A DNA stretch of 64,000 bases from Bifidobacterium simiiventris (GTDB taxonomy: Bacteria > Actinomycetota > Actinomycetes > Actinomycetales > Bifidobacteriaceae), in the NCBI RefSeq assembly GCF_019331715.1, contig NZ_JAHBBG010000003.1, positions 273,507 to 337,506 of the forward strand. The letters are read 5' to 3'. The notes beneath the pieces are model-generated. The model had not been told where the DNA came from. It worked only from the letters and a program-made list of their open reading frames with translations, and made no database searches. The position numbers and the translations under genes are program-made. This document shows, piece after piece, positions 25,751 to 35,146 of this stretch (its first letter is position 1; each line of letters opens with the position of its first letter).

Positions 25751-27826
25751 ATGAGCAATTCGTATGGTCCCTATGCTCCGCAGGACAACGGAGCAAATCA
25801 GCATCAGTCCGGTACGCAGAACGCCGCGTCGGGAGCCGGAGCCGTGCCCGGCGGCAACGCGACGTACGGCACTGCCGGTGGCGGTTACGAGCCGTATGCC
25901 AATCAGCAGTCCGGCGCGCAATCCTGGCAACAGTGGCAGGCAGGTCCGTCTTCCGCCAATCCGTACGATCCCGCCTCGTATCCGTACGTCGCCCCCGGCG
26001 CCGGAACAGGCCGTTCGAACGGTACTACGGCAAGGTTCTTCGCATGGATCCGACGCAGCGGCATCACGCGGTCCGACGACCGTTGGATCGGCGGCGTATG
26101 CGGCGGACTGGCCCGGTATTTCAACATCAGCCCGGTGCTGATGCGCGCGATTATGATCGCGGCCGTGCTGTGCGGCGGATTCGGCGCGGCGTTCTACGCG
26201 TTCGCATGGTTCCTGCTGCCGGACGGGCGCACCGGCGAGATCCTTGGCGAACGGCTGATCGCCGGCGACTGGGACTGGGCCTGCCTCGGCGTGATCCTGT
26301 GCACGATGATCGGCGTGGGATTCCCCGGTTCCGGTATCTTCCTGACGGCCGCAGCCGCGTTCGTGCTGTGGCTGATCATCGAGCGGGAACTGCGGCGTCA
26401 GCGAGGATACGGTGCCGGCGGTCGCGGTAATGCCGGAGGCAATCCCGGTGACGGTCGTCCGTACGACGGCGGTTTCGGCGGCACTCAGCCATACGGATCG
26501 CCGTATGTGCGACGCGGAGTCTCGGTCAATCAGCCGGTCAATCAGCCAAGCAATCAGCCGGCCGGTCAGCCAGTCGGTCAGCTGTCCCCACAGTCTGGCC
26601 CGTTTACGGCTCCGGCATCCGGTCAATCGGCACCCGCATCTGGCAATCCGTTCATGCCGTCGTCCGATCATGACGCAGCATCCGGTCAACCGATCCCCGG
26701 CGTTCCCGGTGCGGCTTCTGCATCGTCCAACGCCGCGAGCGCACCGTCCGCATCGCCAGCCGCAGCCGCGCCCATACCGCCGTTCGGCAACCCGATCCGG
26801 CCGATGACCTCCCCGTACCGTGCGCCCCAGCCCGAACCGCGCCCGGCCGTCGCCCGCCGCAAACCGGCCGGTCCGATCATCGTCGCCGCAGTCCTCGGAC
26901 TGTCCTGCATCTTCGCGGCCGTCGCGCTGTACACAACGAACAGTTACACGCTCACCTCGCTGATCCGGTCCTCGACCCTGTGGATCGGCGCGACCTGCGT
27001 ACTCATCGGCCTGGTCATCCTCGCACTCGGCATCCGCGGCCGTCGCGCCGGCGGACTCGTGCCGCTCGCGTGGCTCGCCGGCATCACCGCCGTATGCATC
27101 CTCGCCGTCAATTTCACTTACACGTACATCGCATCCCGCTACAGCGACGTCTACCGGTCGTACGAGGTCGTCGACGTCCACGGATACGTCGACTACGACG
27201 GCACGATCAAGTACTCCGGCAACGACAATCTCGACCGCGACAGCGCACAGTTCACGCATCTGAGCGACGGCGTCGTCTTCGACGGCACCAACTACGACAA
27301 CGATCTCGTACACGTCGACCTCACCGACTACGCGCGTCGGCCGAAGCATAACGTCACACTGCACAACGGCACCACTGTGCGTACGAACTGCCCGAGCGGC
27401 ACCATCCATCTCGCTGCATCGCAGACACGAGTCGTCATCACGCTGCCCACCGGCTGCCCGTTCGCGTTCGGCAATGACGACCTATCCACGTTCGGCGGCA
27501 ACACGTACGGCGGACGGTACGCGGCGCTGATCGGCACACAAGGTGACGGCATCAATTTCGGCAGTTCCACGTTCTCCCAACAGTCGTACATGGACGGGAA
27601 CGCGCATGGCAACGACGGCCGGTCCGCGATCGCCGCGCTGAATGACGCGAACGGTGCGGACGCGCCGGACTGGCTGCGCGACTACGACTACTATCCGGAC
27701 AACGACGAGGAACTGTTCATCGACGTGCAATACCTGCTGAGCGGGCGCGTGTTTGTGCGCTACCCGGCGCAGACCGTGGGCGACAACGCCGACCTGTTCG
27801 GCGAGCCGGCAACGAAGAACGAGTGA
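25751..27826 (+). CDS. PspC-domain membrane protein, LiaF-like layout
   Basis: A 691-residue membrane protein. An N-terminal Gln/Gly/Pro-rich region is followed by a PspC domain (SDDRWIGGVCGGLARYFNIS and its helix, about 115-175), a further membrane segment, a long Pro/Ala/Ser/Gln-rich stretch with repeated NQP motifs, three C-terminal membrane segments (about 375-470), and an extracytoplasmic C-terminal domain of about 210 residues. It lies divergent from a PspC-type kinase and its regulator, which resembles LiaF-LiaS-LiaR modules. ATG 25751 is chosen from the TGTAAT box. Exact role unknown; envelope-stress sensing is inferred. Confidence 0.8.
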   Translation: MSNSYGPYAPQDNGANQHQSGTQNAASGAGAVPGGNATYGTAGGGYEPYANQQSGAQSWQQWQAGPSSANPYDPASYPYVAPGAGTGRSNGTTARFFAWIRRSGITRSDDRWIGGVCGGLARYFNISPVLMRAIMIAAVLCGGFGAAFYAFAWFLLPDGRTGEILGERLIAGDWDWACLGVILCTMIGVGFPGSGIFLTAAAAFVLWLIIERELRRQRGYGAGGRGNAGGNPGDGRPYDGGFGGTQPYGSPYVRRGVSVNQPVNQPSNQPAGQPVGQLSPQSGPFTAPASGQSAPASGNPFMPSSDHDAASGQPIPGVPGAASASSNAASAPSASPAAAAPIPPFGNPIRPMTSPYRAPQPEPRPAVARRKPAGPIIVAAVLGLSCIFAAVALYTTNSYTLTSLIRSSTLWIGATCVLIGLVILALGIRGRRAGGLVPLAWLAGITAVCILAVNFTYTYIASRYSDVYRSYEVVDVHGYVDYDGTIKYSGNDNLDRDSAQFTHLSDGVVFDGTNYDNDLVHVDLTDYARRPKHNVTLHNGTTVRTNCPSGTIHLAASQTRVVITLPTGCPFAFGNDDLSTFGGNTYGGRYAALIGTQGDGINFGSSTFSQQSYMDGNAHGNDGRSAIAALNDANGADAPDWLRDYDYYPDNDEELFIDVQYLLSGRVFVRYPAQTVGDNADLFGEPATKNE

Positions 27827-27841
27827 AGGAGGATGAGGACG

Positions 27842-28639
27842 GTGCGTGAGACGATGAGCAATGACAACAATGATGAGCTGACACTGACTACGCCGCTGCC
27901 GGCGGTGGAGGATACCGTGGCGGAGACGACGGTGCTGCCGGTGGAAGAGCGGACTGCGATACTGCCAACGGTGGATGCGGGCGATACGAAAACCGCTGTG
28001 CTGCCGATTGTCGGAACCGGTGACGGCGAGACCGTTCAGACATCAGTGCTGCCGGTTCCGGACGCGGCTGACGCATCCACCGTGGCGATGCCGGCCGTGC
28101 GGAACGGCGCCGGTGACGAGGACGCTGAGATGGATGCCGGATCCGCGGCGAACGCTTCGGATGCCGCGGATGTCGCAACCGATACCACGACCACTGCGGC
28201 GGGCGACAGGACGGACGATCGGCATGCCGCCGCGGACGCGGCATCGTCGATTCCACTGTATACCGCTGCCCGGCCGCAGCCCGCATCGGCGGCCGCAGCG
28301 CCGTCCGGCCCCGGTGCGGGCGATCCTCGGCGGCCATCCACGAATCCCCCATACGCACAGATGCCGGACGACTCGACGCCGCCGGCTACTGCGGTCGTAC
28401 GCAGGACCGGACCAAGCGCGGCGACGATCACGCTGGGCGTATGCGTGTTGGTGCTGGGCGTGCTCAGCGTACTGCTCGGTGCGTATTTTCCGCTCGGATG
28501 GGTTATCCAGACGTGGACGCTGGACCCGCGCATCGCCGCCGCGATCATGTTCGCGGGCTTCGGCGGCGTGCTGGTACTGGTCGCGGTGATCTGGTCGCTC
28601 GCCACGATGCTGCACGGCCGCAAACGTGACAAGCGATAA
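27842..28639 (+). CDS. Hypothetical protein with two C-terminal membrane segments
   Basis: About 265 residues, function unknown. The first 170 residues are acidic and low in complexity with repeated VLP and TAVLP-like motifs (ETTVLPVEERTAILPTV); then two hydrophobic helices (TLGVCVLVLGVLSVLLGAYF and AAAIMFAGFGGVLVLVAVIW) near the end. GGAGG (27828-27832) lies 9 nt before GTG 27842, the preferred start; ATG 27854 is an alternative. It lies 15 bp after the PspC gene, so probably in the same operon and the same envelope-stress module. Confidence 0.65.
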   Translation: MRETMSNDNNDELTLTTPLPAVEDTVAETTVLPVEERTAILPTVDAGDTKTAVLPIVGTGDGETVQTSVLPVPDAADASTVAMPAVRNGAGDEDAEMDAGSAANASDAADVATDTTTTAAGDRTDDRHAAADAASSIPLYTAARPQPASAAAAPSGPGAGDPRRPSTNPPYAQMPDDSTPPATAVVRRTGPSAATITLGVCVLVLGVLSVLLGAYFPLGWVIQTWTLDPRIAAAIMFAGFGGVLVLVAVIWSLATMLHGRKRDKR

Positions 28640-28708
28640 AACGAGTCCTGTCCATGCGAAAAAGGGCCTACCGATAGCCCGATGGCGGCAATGGGCGATG
28701 CGACGGGA

Positions 28709-29326
28709 CTATTGCGCGGCTTCGGCCTGAGCCAGATCGGCGAAACCGCCGAGCTGCACGGTCGCGAGAATCGTCTCCTCGGTGAGGTTACGGCCGGAAG
28801 CCTGATAGTCGGCGATCATCCGCTCGTACAAGTCAAGCGTCGTGGCTGAATACGTGCCCAGCTCGCCGCGCAGATACGTCTCGAACGAGGTGGCCTTGGA
28901 CGTATCCTCCGCGGTGGTGAGCACGCGCATCGCCCGGCCAAGCTTCGGCCAGCGCTCGCGGAAATCTCTTGCCCACTCGACCTGAATGGCGATGATCCGC
29001 TCCTGTTCGGCGATGCGCGCATCGGAGAGCCTTGGAATGTACGGTTCGATGTTCGCACGGTATTCGGCCGGTGCGGTGGAGGCCATCATACGACCGTACT
29101 TCTCGGTGACGAGGTTGCGGCCGATGCGGTCTGCCTCGGTCAGATCATTGAGATAGCTGGTCAGCAACGATTCGGGCCAGGTGAGGAACTGGCTGGTGCG
29201 CATCTGATTGAACACCGGCCAGTTGCCTTGGCAGGCGGCGCGACCGCCCTCGTTGTTGGTGCGTTGGAACTGGTCCCATTCGCGGCGGACGATCCGCTCG
29301 ATCAGCGGTGATCTGGCATCGGTCAT
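28709..29326 (-). CDS. DUF4125 family protein
   Basis: A 205-residue soluble helical protein of unknown function matching the DUF4125 family pattern: IERIVRREWDQFQRTNNEGG near the start, QGNWPVFNQMRTSQFLTW, and EKYGRMMAS. No catalytic motif is recognised. ATG 29326 has GGAG upstream. It lies downstream of the TPR-DUF4037 gene on the same strand, the two separated by a palindromic repeat; such neighbours are often retained together, suggesting a shared function. Confidence 0.8.
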   Translation of the reverse strand: MTDARSPLIERIVRREWDQFQRTNNEGGRAACQGNWPVFNQMRTSQFLTWPESLLTSYLNDLTEADRIGRNLVTEKYGRMMASTAPAEYRANIEPYIPRLSDARIAEQERIIAIQVEWARDFRERWPKLGRAMRVLTTAEDTSKATSFETYLRGELGTYSATTLDLYERMIADYQASGRNLTEETILATVQLGGFADLAQAEAAQ

Positions 29327-29370
29327 GATGGTCTCCGTTCGGTTCTGGAAAGCTCTGTTGGTCAATGACG

Positions 29371-29500
29371 CTGTCATTTCGACCGAGCGCAGCGAGTGGA
29401 GAAATCTTCTGATGGGCCAATGGCTTTGGAAGATTTCTCGACTCGGCTACGCCTCGCTCGAAATGACAAGGGGTGACGGCTACGCCTCGCTCGAAATGAC
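29371..29500. repeat. Dispersed palindromic repeat, copy 3
   Basis: Opens CTGTCATTTCGACCGAGCGC, passes GGAGAAATCTT, returns through AAGATTTCTCGACTCGG to CTCGAAATGACA (29468); an extra half-unit GCTACGCCTCGCTCGAAATG ends at 29500. Same family as 3103-3195 and 8815-8955. Confidence 0.88.
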
Positions 29501-29514
29501 GGGAAGTAGGGGCG

Positions 29515-31599
29515 TTAGATGCTGTGCAGACAGGTGGCGGGGCTTTGGATATGCTCCTCGACATAGGGGCGCTGCCATTCGAGGAACGTTTCGTCGCTGC
29601 GGGTCAGGCGCTCGCGTTTGAGTTCGTCCACGACCTCGGCGCAGATACGCTCGATGGTCTGCTCAACCTGTGTCACGGCCGGGGCCGCGCCCTTGCCGCC
29701 TTCGCCGAAACCGGCACCGCCGTAGCATGCCGCGGAACTCAAGCGCAGCAACGTCTCCAATTGATCGCATACGTCAGGTAGACGAGTTGCCATACGTGCG
29801 CTCAATCGTCGCAATGCAGCGAACCGCCACTTGTAATACGGTGCGTATCCGACCGTCACCGGGTTGTTCAACAGGAACACCAGCGAACTGGCCGCATCCA
29901 CGAATTCGTTGATCGCCAGCCATGCGGCCGCGCCGTCGTCGCGTTCCAGCATGCGCGGCACGTTGTACTGGCCGGCCTGCGCCATCATGCCCAACCGGCG
30001 CGAGACCAGCGACAATCGCACATCATCCGGCATGAACGTGAATCCCTGACGTGCTGCCGAAAACGCACCCAGCGGATCAGCGAACACCGCACCATTTGTC
30101 GCGGCGGCCAGCGTGGTCTCGTCCAGCATCAGCCATTCATGCGGACGGTCTTCGGCTGGGGCCTCGCGATAGCCGGTGATCGACTCGAAGAAACCGCCGA
30201 TCGAGAACACGCCGTCGCGCCGGCCAGCGCCCGAGCTCGTGGCCCGCGGCGTGGTCGTCGCAGTGTCGGACCGTGTGTATCCCATGAACTCGCGCGGCAA
30301 CGCGTCATAATCGGCCTGCAATTGCGCGCCGATCGCCGCATAATCCTCATCGGTCAGCCACAGACAGAAACGTGGGCCGAAATCGTGATCCTGCGAGATC
30401 GCATCGTCGAATCCGTAGCATTCCGAACCGTGGCCGACCAGGCCGGCGGCGATACGGCCCTGATACTGCGGGTACTTCGCGGCGATCATCGGCTTGCCGA
30501 CCTCCTGCCAGTACGCGCGCGCCAGCTTGAGACCGGACATGCGCGGGCGGGTGGAGACGTTCAGAATGGCGGTGGCGGGGGTGACGGCGGGGGAGGCGAC
30601 GGTGCTCGCGGTTTCGCTGATGTCGATGCCGGCCTGACGCGCCGCATCCTCGGCCTGGCGCAGGTTCGCTTCGGTGACGTGGTAGTAGTCGGTGTTGCGG
30701 CCGTAACATTCGTCGATCACGGCCAGCGCCTGCCGGTACAGGTCCACGGCACGTCCGAAATCGCGGGCCGCGAACCGTACCTGCGCGTATCCGGCCAACG
30801 CGGACGCGTAATGCGCGCTGTGCTCGAGATGGCCGTTGTGGTAGATCTCCAGCGCGCGGGCCGCATGCCGGTCGGCCTCGTCAAGGTTGTTCTCCGCAAG
30901 CAGCACCAGCGCGAGATTCGTGTTCGTGGATGCGACGTCAAGATCGGCATCCGTGTTCGGACTGGACCCTTCGAGGATACGCAGCGCCTCGCGCAACTCG
31001 GCTTCGGCCTTGTCGTTGCGATTCGTTTCGCTGTAGACCATCGACAGGTTGTTGTGCAACGCGGCGAGTCGGCGGTCGGTGGGGGAGAGAGTGCGGCTGG
31101 CCGCATCGAGCGCCATGCGGTACAGGTCCTCGGCCTGATCGTAGTTGCCGGCCGCGCGCTGACCGGTGGCCGCGTTGATGAGCGTGGTAGTCCACGCGTC
31201 GGTGCCTTCGATCCCCATTTTCGCGGCGAGTTCCAGCGCCCGCTGGATGATCCACTGGTTTTCCTTGTGCTTGCCTTGCGAACGGTAGAAGCCCATCATC
31301 TCGTTGAGCACGGTGAGCAGGCCGGCGTCGTCGCCGGCGTTCTCCGCGTCCACGGCGGCCTGCTCGAGATACGGTCCGGCCTTGGTGGCGGCCTCGTGCG
31401 CATCGAAGATCGTATCCAATCCGGCGAGGAACTTGTTCACATCGAAGGCGGCCGGCTGATCGCCATCCGTGGCGTCATCCGTAACATCACTCGCAGCGCC
31501 GTCATGCTCGGCGAGATCATCGTCGTTCGTGTATCCCTTCGCGCCGTCGATCGCGTCGCCGAATGCCTCCAGTCGCCGCAACAGTTCGCTGTCGTCCAT
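29515..31599 (-). CDS. TPR protein with C-terminal DUF4037 nucleotidyltransferase-like domain
   Basis: A 694-residue soluble protein. Residues about 60-350 are tetratricopeptide repeats (for example AAGNYDQAEDLYRMALDAAS and AEAELREALRILEG). The C-terminal half is DUF4037: GHGSECYGFDDAISQDHDFG is a GS...D-x-D signature of nucleotidyltransferase-fold enzymes. Some DUF4037 relatives are thought to transfer nucleotides to unknown acceptors. AAGGAGG lies 7 nt before ATG 31599. Acceptor and partner are unknown; TPRs suggest protein binding, and the DUF4125 protein encoded next is the obvious candidate. Confidence 0.82.
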   Translation of the reverse strand: MDDSELLRRLEAFGDAIDGAKGYTNDDDLAEHDGAASDVTDDATDGDQPAAFDVNKFLAGLDTIFDAHEAATKAGPYLEQAAVDAENAGDDAGLLTVLNEMMGFYRSQGKHKENQWIIQRALELAAKMGIEGTDAWTTTLINAATGQRAAGNYDQAEDLYRMALDAASRTLSPTDRRLAALHNNLSMVYSETNRNDKAEAELREALRILEGSSPNTDADLDVASTNTNLALVLLAENNLDEADRHAARALEIYHNGHLEHSAHYASALAGYAQVRFAARDFGRAVDLYRQALAVIDECYGRNTDYYHVTEANLRQAEDAARQAGIDISETASTVASPAVTPATAILNVSTRPRMSGLKLARAYWQEVGKPMIAAKYPQYQGRIAAGLVGHGSECYGFDDAISQDHDFGPRFCLWLTDEDYAAIGAQLQADYDALPREFMGYTRSDTATTTPRATSSGAGRRDGVFSIGGFFESITGYREAPAEDRPHEWLMLDETTLAAATNGAVFADPLGAFSAARQGFTFMPDDVRLSLVSRRLGMMAQAGQYNVPRMLERDDGAAAWLAINEFVDAASSLVFLLNNPVTVGYAPYYKWRFAALRRLSARMATRLPDVCDQLETLLRLSSAACYGGAGFGEGGKGAAPAVTQVEQTIERICAEVVDELKRERLTRSDETFLEWQRPYVEEHIQSPATCLHSI

Positions 31600-31692
31600 A
31601 ACAAAGCCTCCTTGCCGATTCCGCTGTGTTCCAGTGTACGGGCAAGGAGGCTGTGGGCGGGGAGGAGCGGTGTGTGATTCTGCTGACGGCAT

Positions 31693-31739
31693 TGTGCGTA
31701 AGCAACGCATACATGGCTGTTCGCGTTGGCTTACGCACA
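31693..31739. terminator. Hairpin between the MFS and TPR genes
   Basis: TGTGCGTAAGC (31693-31703) pairs with GCTTACGCACA (31729-31739) and AACGC with GCGTT inside. No T-run in the expected direction, so termination is only likely. Confidence 0.4.
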
Positions 31740-31759
31740 AAAAGTACGAAAGCGGCAGC

Positions 31760-32947
31760 TCACACCTCGACCGGGCGCATGCGGACCGCGGCGTCGGTGT
31801 GCGTCTCGCAACGGACGGAGTAGAACGCGAGCAGTCCCACCGCGAGCAGCGCCAGCGGAATGCCGCCGAGACCGGTGAACCGGTAGTTCATCGCGAACGT
31901 GGTGAGCATCGCGCCGCCGACCATCGAACCGACCGCGTTGCCGAAGTTGAACGCCACCTGCACGGCCGCGCCGGCGATCAGTTCGCCGCCGCCCTGGCCG
32001 GCCTCGGTCATGAGCAGCTGCTGCGGGGCGGAGATGAAGAACAGGCCGAACGCGATCCAGAACGTGAGCAGCGCGGTCGTGAACTGGCTGCCCGGGAGCA
32101 GCAGCACCATGAACAGGCCCGCGCACGAGATCGCCTGACCGAGCGCCGCAGTGCCGGCGTGGCGCCAGCGGTCGGTGATGCGGCCACCGATTAGACCGCC
32201 GACGACCATGCCGAATCCGGCGAGCATCATGAGCAGCGGCACCAGCGAGGCCGGCCAGCCGCCGGTCTTCTGCAGCCACGGCGAGACGTAGCTCCACCAG
32301 CAGAACACACCCGCATTGCCGGTGAACACAGCCGCGAGAATCACCCACGGACCGGGCTTGGTGAGGAAGCGGAACTGGCCCTTGATGCCCGCGTCCTTGA
32401 TCGGCGCGACGAACGGGATCCACGCGGCGACCAGCAGAATCGTCATCGCTGCCCACGCGGCGAGGATGCCGAATGCGAGTCGCCACGAGAGGAATTCGGC
32501 CATGAGGGTGCCGGCCGGCACGCCGAGCATGTTGGCGACGGTCTGCCCGGTCACCATCATCGAGACGGACTGCGCCTCCTTGCCCTTGTCGGCCAGGGTC
32601 TTGGCGATGAGCGTGGCCGCGCCGAAGAACGCGCCGTGCGGCAGGCCGGAGATGAACCGGGCCGCGATCAGCATCGGGGCGCTCACGGAACACGCGCTCA
32701 GCAGGTTGCCGACGAGCGCGATAACCATGAACAGGATGATGAGGTTCTTCGGCGGCACCTTGCGGCCGAACACGAGGATGAGCGTGCCGATGCACACGCC
32801 GATCGCGTAGGCGGAGATGAAATGGCCGGCGGTCGGGATGTCGACGTGCATCGCGGCGGCGGCCTGCGGCAGGATGCCCATCATGACAAACTCGGCCGCG
32901 CCGAGGATGAACGCGCCGGATGCCAGCGCAAGCAGACTCTTCTTCAT
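31760..32947 (-). CDS. MFS transporter, DHA1 drug/sugar exporter type
   Basis: A 395-residue protein with twelve predicted membrane helices, of the AraJ / Cml-like branch of the major facilitator superfamily. The first helix reads SGAFILGAAEFVMMGILP and motif A-like segments include FGRKVPPKN after helix 2. Such proteins export small molecules such as drugs or sugars. ATG 32947 follows GAGGAG closely; a longer start at 33004 has no site. The substrate cannot be predicted. Confidence 0.88.
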   Translation of the reverse strand: MKKSLLALASGAFILGAAEFVMMGILPQAAAAMHVDIPTAGHFISAYAIGVCIGTLILVFGRKVPPKNLIILFMVIALVGNLLSACSVSAPMLIAARFISGLPHGAFFGAATLIAKTLADKGKEAQSVSMMVTGQTVANMLGVPAGTLMAEFLSWRLAFGILAAWAAMTILLVAAWIPFVAPIKDAGIKGQFRFLTKPGPWVILAAVFTGNAGVFCWWSYVSPWLQKTGGWPASLVPLLMMLAGFGMVVGGLIGGRITDRWRHAGTAALGQAISCAGLFMVLLLPGSQFTTALLTFWIAFGLFFISAPQQLLMTEAGQGGGELIAGAAVQVAFNFGNAVGSMVGGAMLTTFAMNYRFTGLGGIPLALLAVGLLAFYSVRCETHTDAAVRMRPVEV

Positions 32948-33059
32948 GACTCCTCTTTGTTGGTTGTTATTGGTCGGATCTATGAGTCGCGTGTCTGCGG
33001 TCAAGGGGTGCGTAATGATACACCGAATGTTACAGAAGGCACACGGCCCGGACGATATG

Positions 33060-33096
33060 AAAAAAGCCAGATCGCTGAGATTTCAACGATCTGGCC
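33060..33096 (-). terminator. Terminator of tRNA-Pro
   Basis: GCCAGATCG and CGATCTGGC pair around 12 nt; on the minus strand six Ts follow. Confidence 0.8.
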
Positions 33097-33104
33097 TCAG
33101 GTGT

Positions 33105-33178
<74 letters not shown>

Positions 33179-33277
33179 TTGGCAACGTCCGCTATATTAC
33201 ATGCTGGCGGCCGGGAGTCAAACTTCGGCGTGTCGCGCTGAAAACCGCTGATTTTCGACCGTGTATCACCCGATCGC

Positions 33278-33283
33278 TACACT
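33278..33283 (+). promoter_or_regulatory. -10 box close to lysS
   Basis: TACACT, 8 nt before the lysS ATG, no Shine-Dalgarno. Confidence 0.4.
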
Positions 33284-33291
33284 AATGACCT

Positions 33292-34971
33292 ATGTGTGAA
33301 ACCCAAGAATCCCAAGCAAACGAGGAAGAAACCGCCGCGCCCGCGATGACCACGGTCGAGCGCGCGGAGATGCTGCTCAAGCAGGATGAGACGATCCGCG
33401 AGAAGATCAAGTCCGGCGCGACGCTGGATGAGGCCGTCGATCCGTCGAACAAGGAGTTCGGCCCGCTCGCGCACCCCGAACAGGTGCAGATGCGCGTCGC
33501 CAAGCGCGCGATGATGCTCGAGGCCGGCATCGCCCCGTACCCGGTGCATCTCGACGTGGACCACACGATCGAAGAGGTGCGCGCCCAGTATGACGGCAAG
33601 CTCGAGCCGGGCCAGGAGACCGAGGACATGGTCGGCATCGCCGGCCGTGTGCTGTTCCTGCGCAACGCGGGCGGCCTGTGCTTTGTGCAGCTGTCGGCCG
33701 GCGACGGCACGAAGATCCAGGGCATGATCTCGAAGAAGGAGATCGGCGCGGATTCGATCAAGCAGTTCAAGCAGCTGGTCGACCTCGGCGACCACCTGTA
33801 CATCCGCGGCCGCGTGATCGCGTCGAAGACTGGCGAGCTGTCCGTCTTCGCGACCGAATGGGCGATCGCCGCGAAGGCCCTGCAGCCGCTGCCCGCGCTG
33901 CACAAGGAGCTCAACGACGACACCCGCACCCGCAAGCCGTACATCGGCATGATCGCGGACGAGAAGATCCGCAACATGGTGCGCAACCGTTCCAAGGCCG
34001 TCGCCTCGCTGCGCCGTACCTTCGACGACCACGACTTCATCGAGGTCGAGACGCCGATGTTGCAGACCGTGCACGGTGGCGCCGCGGCCCGCCCATTCAC
34101 CACGCACATGAACGCGTTCGATCTGGACCTCTACCTGCGTATCGCGCCGGAACTGTTCTTGAAGCGCTGCCTCGTCGGCGGCATTGACCGCGTGTTCGAG
34201 ATCAACCGCGACTTCCGCAACGAGGGTGTCGACGCGACGCACGCGCCGGAGTTCACGATGGTCGAGGCGTACCAGGCGTACGGTACGTACGACACGATCG
34301 GCCGTCTCGTCAAGGAGCTTGTGCAGAAGACCGCGATGGACGTGTTCGGCTCGCACAAGGTCACGCTGCTCGACGGCACCGAATACGACTTCGGTGGCGA
34401 ATGGAAGCAGATCAGCATGTATGACTCCCTGTCTGAAGCGCTCGGCGAGGAGATCGTGCCGAACGGCGGCCCGGACAACCCCGGCACTTCCGTCGAGCAT
34501 CTCGGCGAGATCGCCGACAAGCTCGGCGTGGAACGCGACGACGTGGAGAACCACGGCAAGCTCGTCGAACACCTGTGGGAGCACTTCTACGAGGACAAGC
34601 TGTACGAGCCGACCTTCGTGCGCGACTTCCCGGTCGAGACCAGCCCGCTCGTCAAGGGCCACCGTTCCAAGCCGGGCGTGGTCGAGAAGTGGGATCTCTA
34701 CGTGCGCGGCTTCGAGCTGGCCACCGGCTACTCCGAGCTCAATGACCCGGTCGTGCAGCGCGAACGCTTCGTGGCCCAGGCCAAGGACGCGCTCGCGGGC
34801 GACGAGGAGGCCTGCGACATCGACGAGGACTTCCTCGAGGCGCTCGGCGTGGGCATGCCGCCGGCGGGCGGCATGGGCATGGGCATTGATCGATTGCTCA
34901 TCGCCCTGACCGGCGCGACGATCCGCGAGACGATCACGTTCCCGCTCGTCAAGCCGCTCGCGCTCAACTAA
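33292..34971 (+). CDS. lysS: Lysyl-tRNA synthetase (class II)
   Basis: A 559-residue synthetase charging tRNA-Lys. An N-terminal helical extension of about 60 residues precedes the OB-fold anticodon domain (VGIAGRVLFLRNAGGLCFVQ). The class II core has motif 1 (DDHDFIEVETPML), motif 2 (DRVFEINRDFRNEG) and motif 3 (GMGMGIDRLLIAL). The length includes an insert in the core (around 380-430) but remains a normal LysRS. Expression appears leaderless. Confidence 0.96.
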   Translation: MCETQESQANEEETAAPAMTTVERAEMLLKQDETIREKIKSGATLDEAVDPSNKEFGPLAHPEQVQMRVAKRAMMLEAGIAPYPVHLDVDHTIEEVRAQYDGKLEPGQETEDMVGIAGRVLFLRNAGGLCFVQLSAGDGTKIQGMISKKEIGADSIKQFKQLVDLGDHLYIRGRVIASKTGELSVFATEWAIAAKALQPLPALHKELNDDTRTRKPYIGMIADEKIRNMVRNRSKAVASLRRTFDDHDFIEVETPMLQTVHGGAAARPFTTHMNAFDLDLYLRIAPELFLKRCLVGGIDRVFEINRDFRNEGVDATHAPEFTMVEAYQAYGTYDTIGRLVKELVQKTAMDVFGSHKVTLLDGTEYDFGGEWKQISMYDSLSEALGEEIVPNGGPDNPGTSVEHLGEIADKLGVERDDVENHGKLVEHLWEHFYEDKLYEPTFVRDFPVETSPLVKGHRSKPGVVEKWDLYVRGFELATGYSELNDPVVQRERFVAQAKDALAGDEEACDIDEDFLEALGVGMPPAGGMGMGIDRLLIALTGATIRETITFPLVKPLALN

Positions 34972-34993
34972 GTGTGAACTCAGTGCGTTCGCC

Positions 34994-35103
34994 GCGTTGA
35001 TTCGGCACGTTCGATCGACGTGTCGAATCAACGCGACATACGACGATCGGGGGTAGGCCGCGCAGAAATGATGCCTGCGCGGCCTACCCCCGATCGTCGT
35101 ATG
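34994..35103. terminator. Tandem hairpins after lysS, one with 29-bp perfect arms
   Basis: Hairpin 1 pairs 34994-35010 with 35018-35034, one mismatch. Hairpin 2 pairs 35037-35065 with 35075-35103 without mismatch, 29 bp around a 9-nt loop. Neither has a T-run. They separate lysS from the EPS cluster. Confidence 0.65.
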
Positions 35104-35132
35104 TGCAGTGTTCCGGAAGTCACCCCCCGTTA

Positions 35133-35138
35133 TATAGT
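35133..35138 (+). promoter_or_regulatory. -10 box close to the DUF4012 gene
   Basis: TATAGT, 8 nt before the ATG, no Shine-Dalgarno. It would be the first promoter of the EPS region. Confidence 0.45.
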
Positions 35139-35146
35139 CGTGCCTT

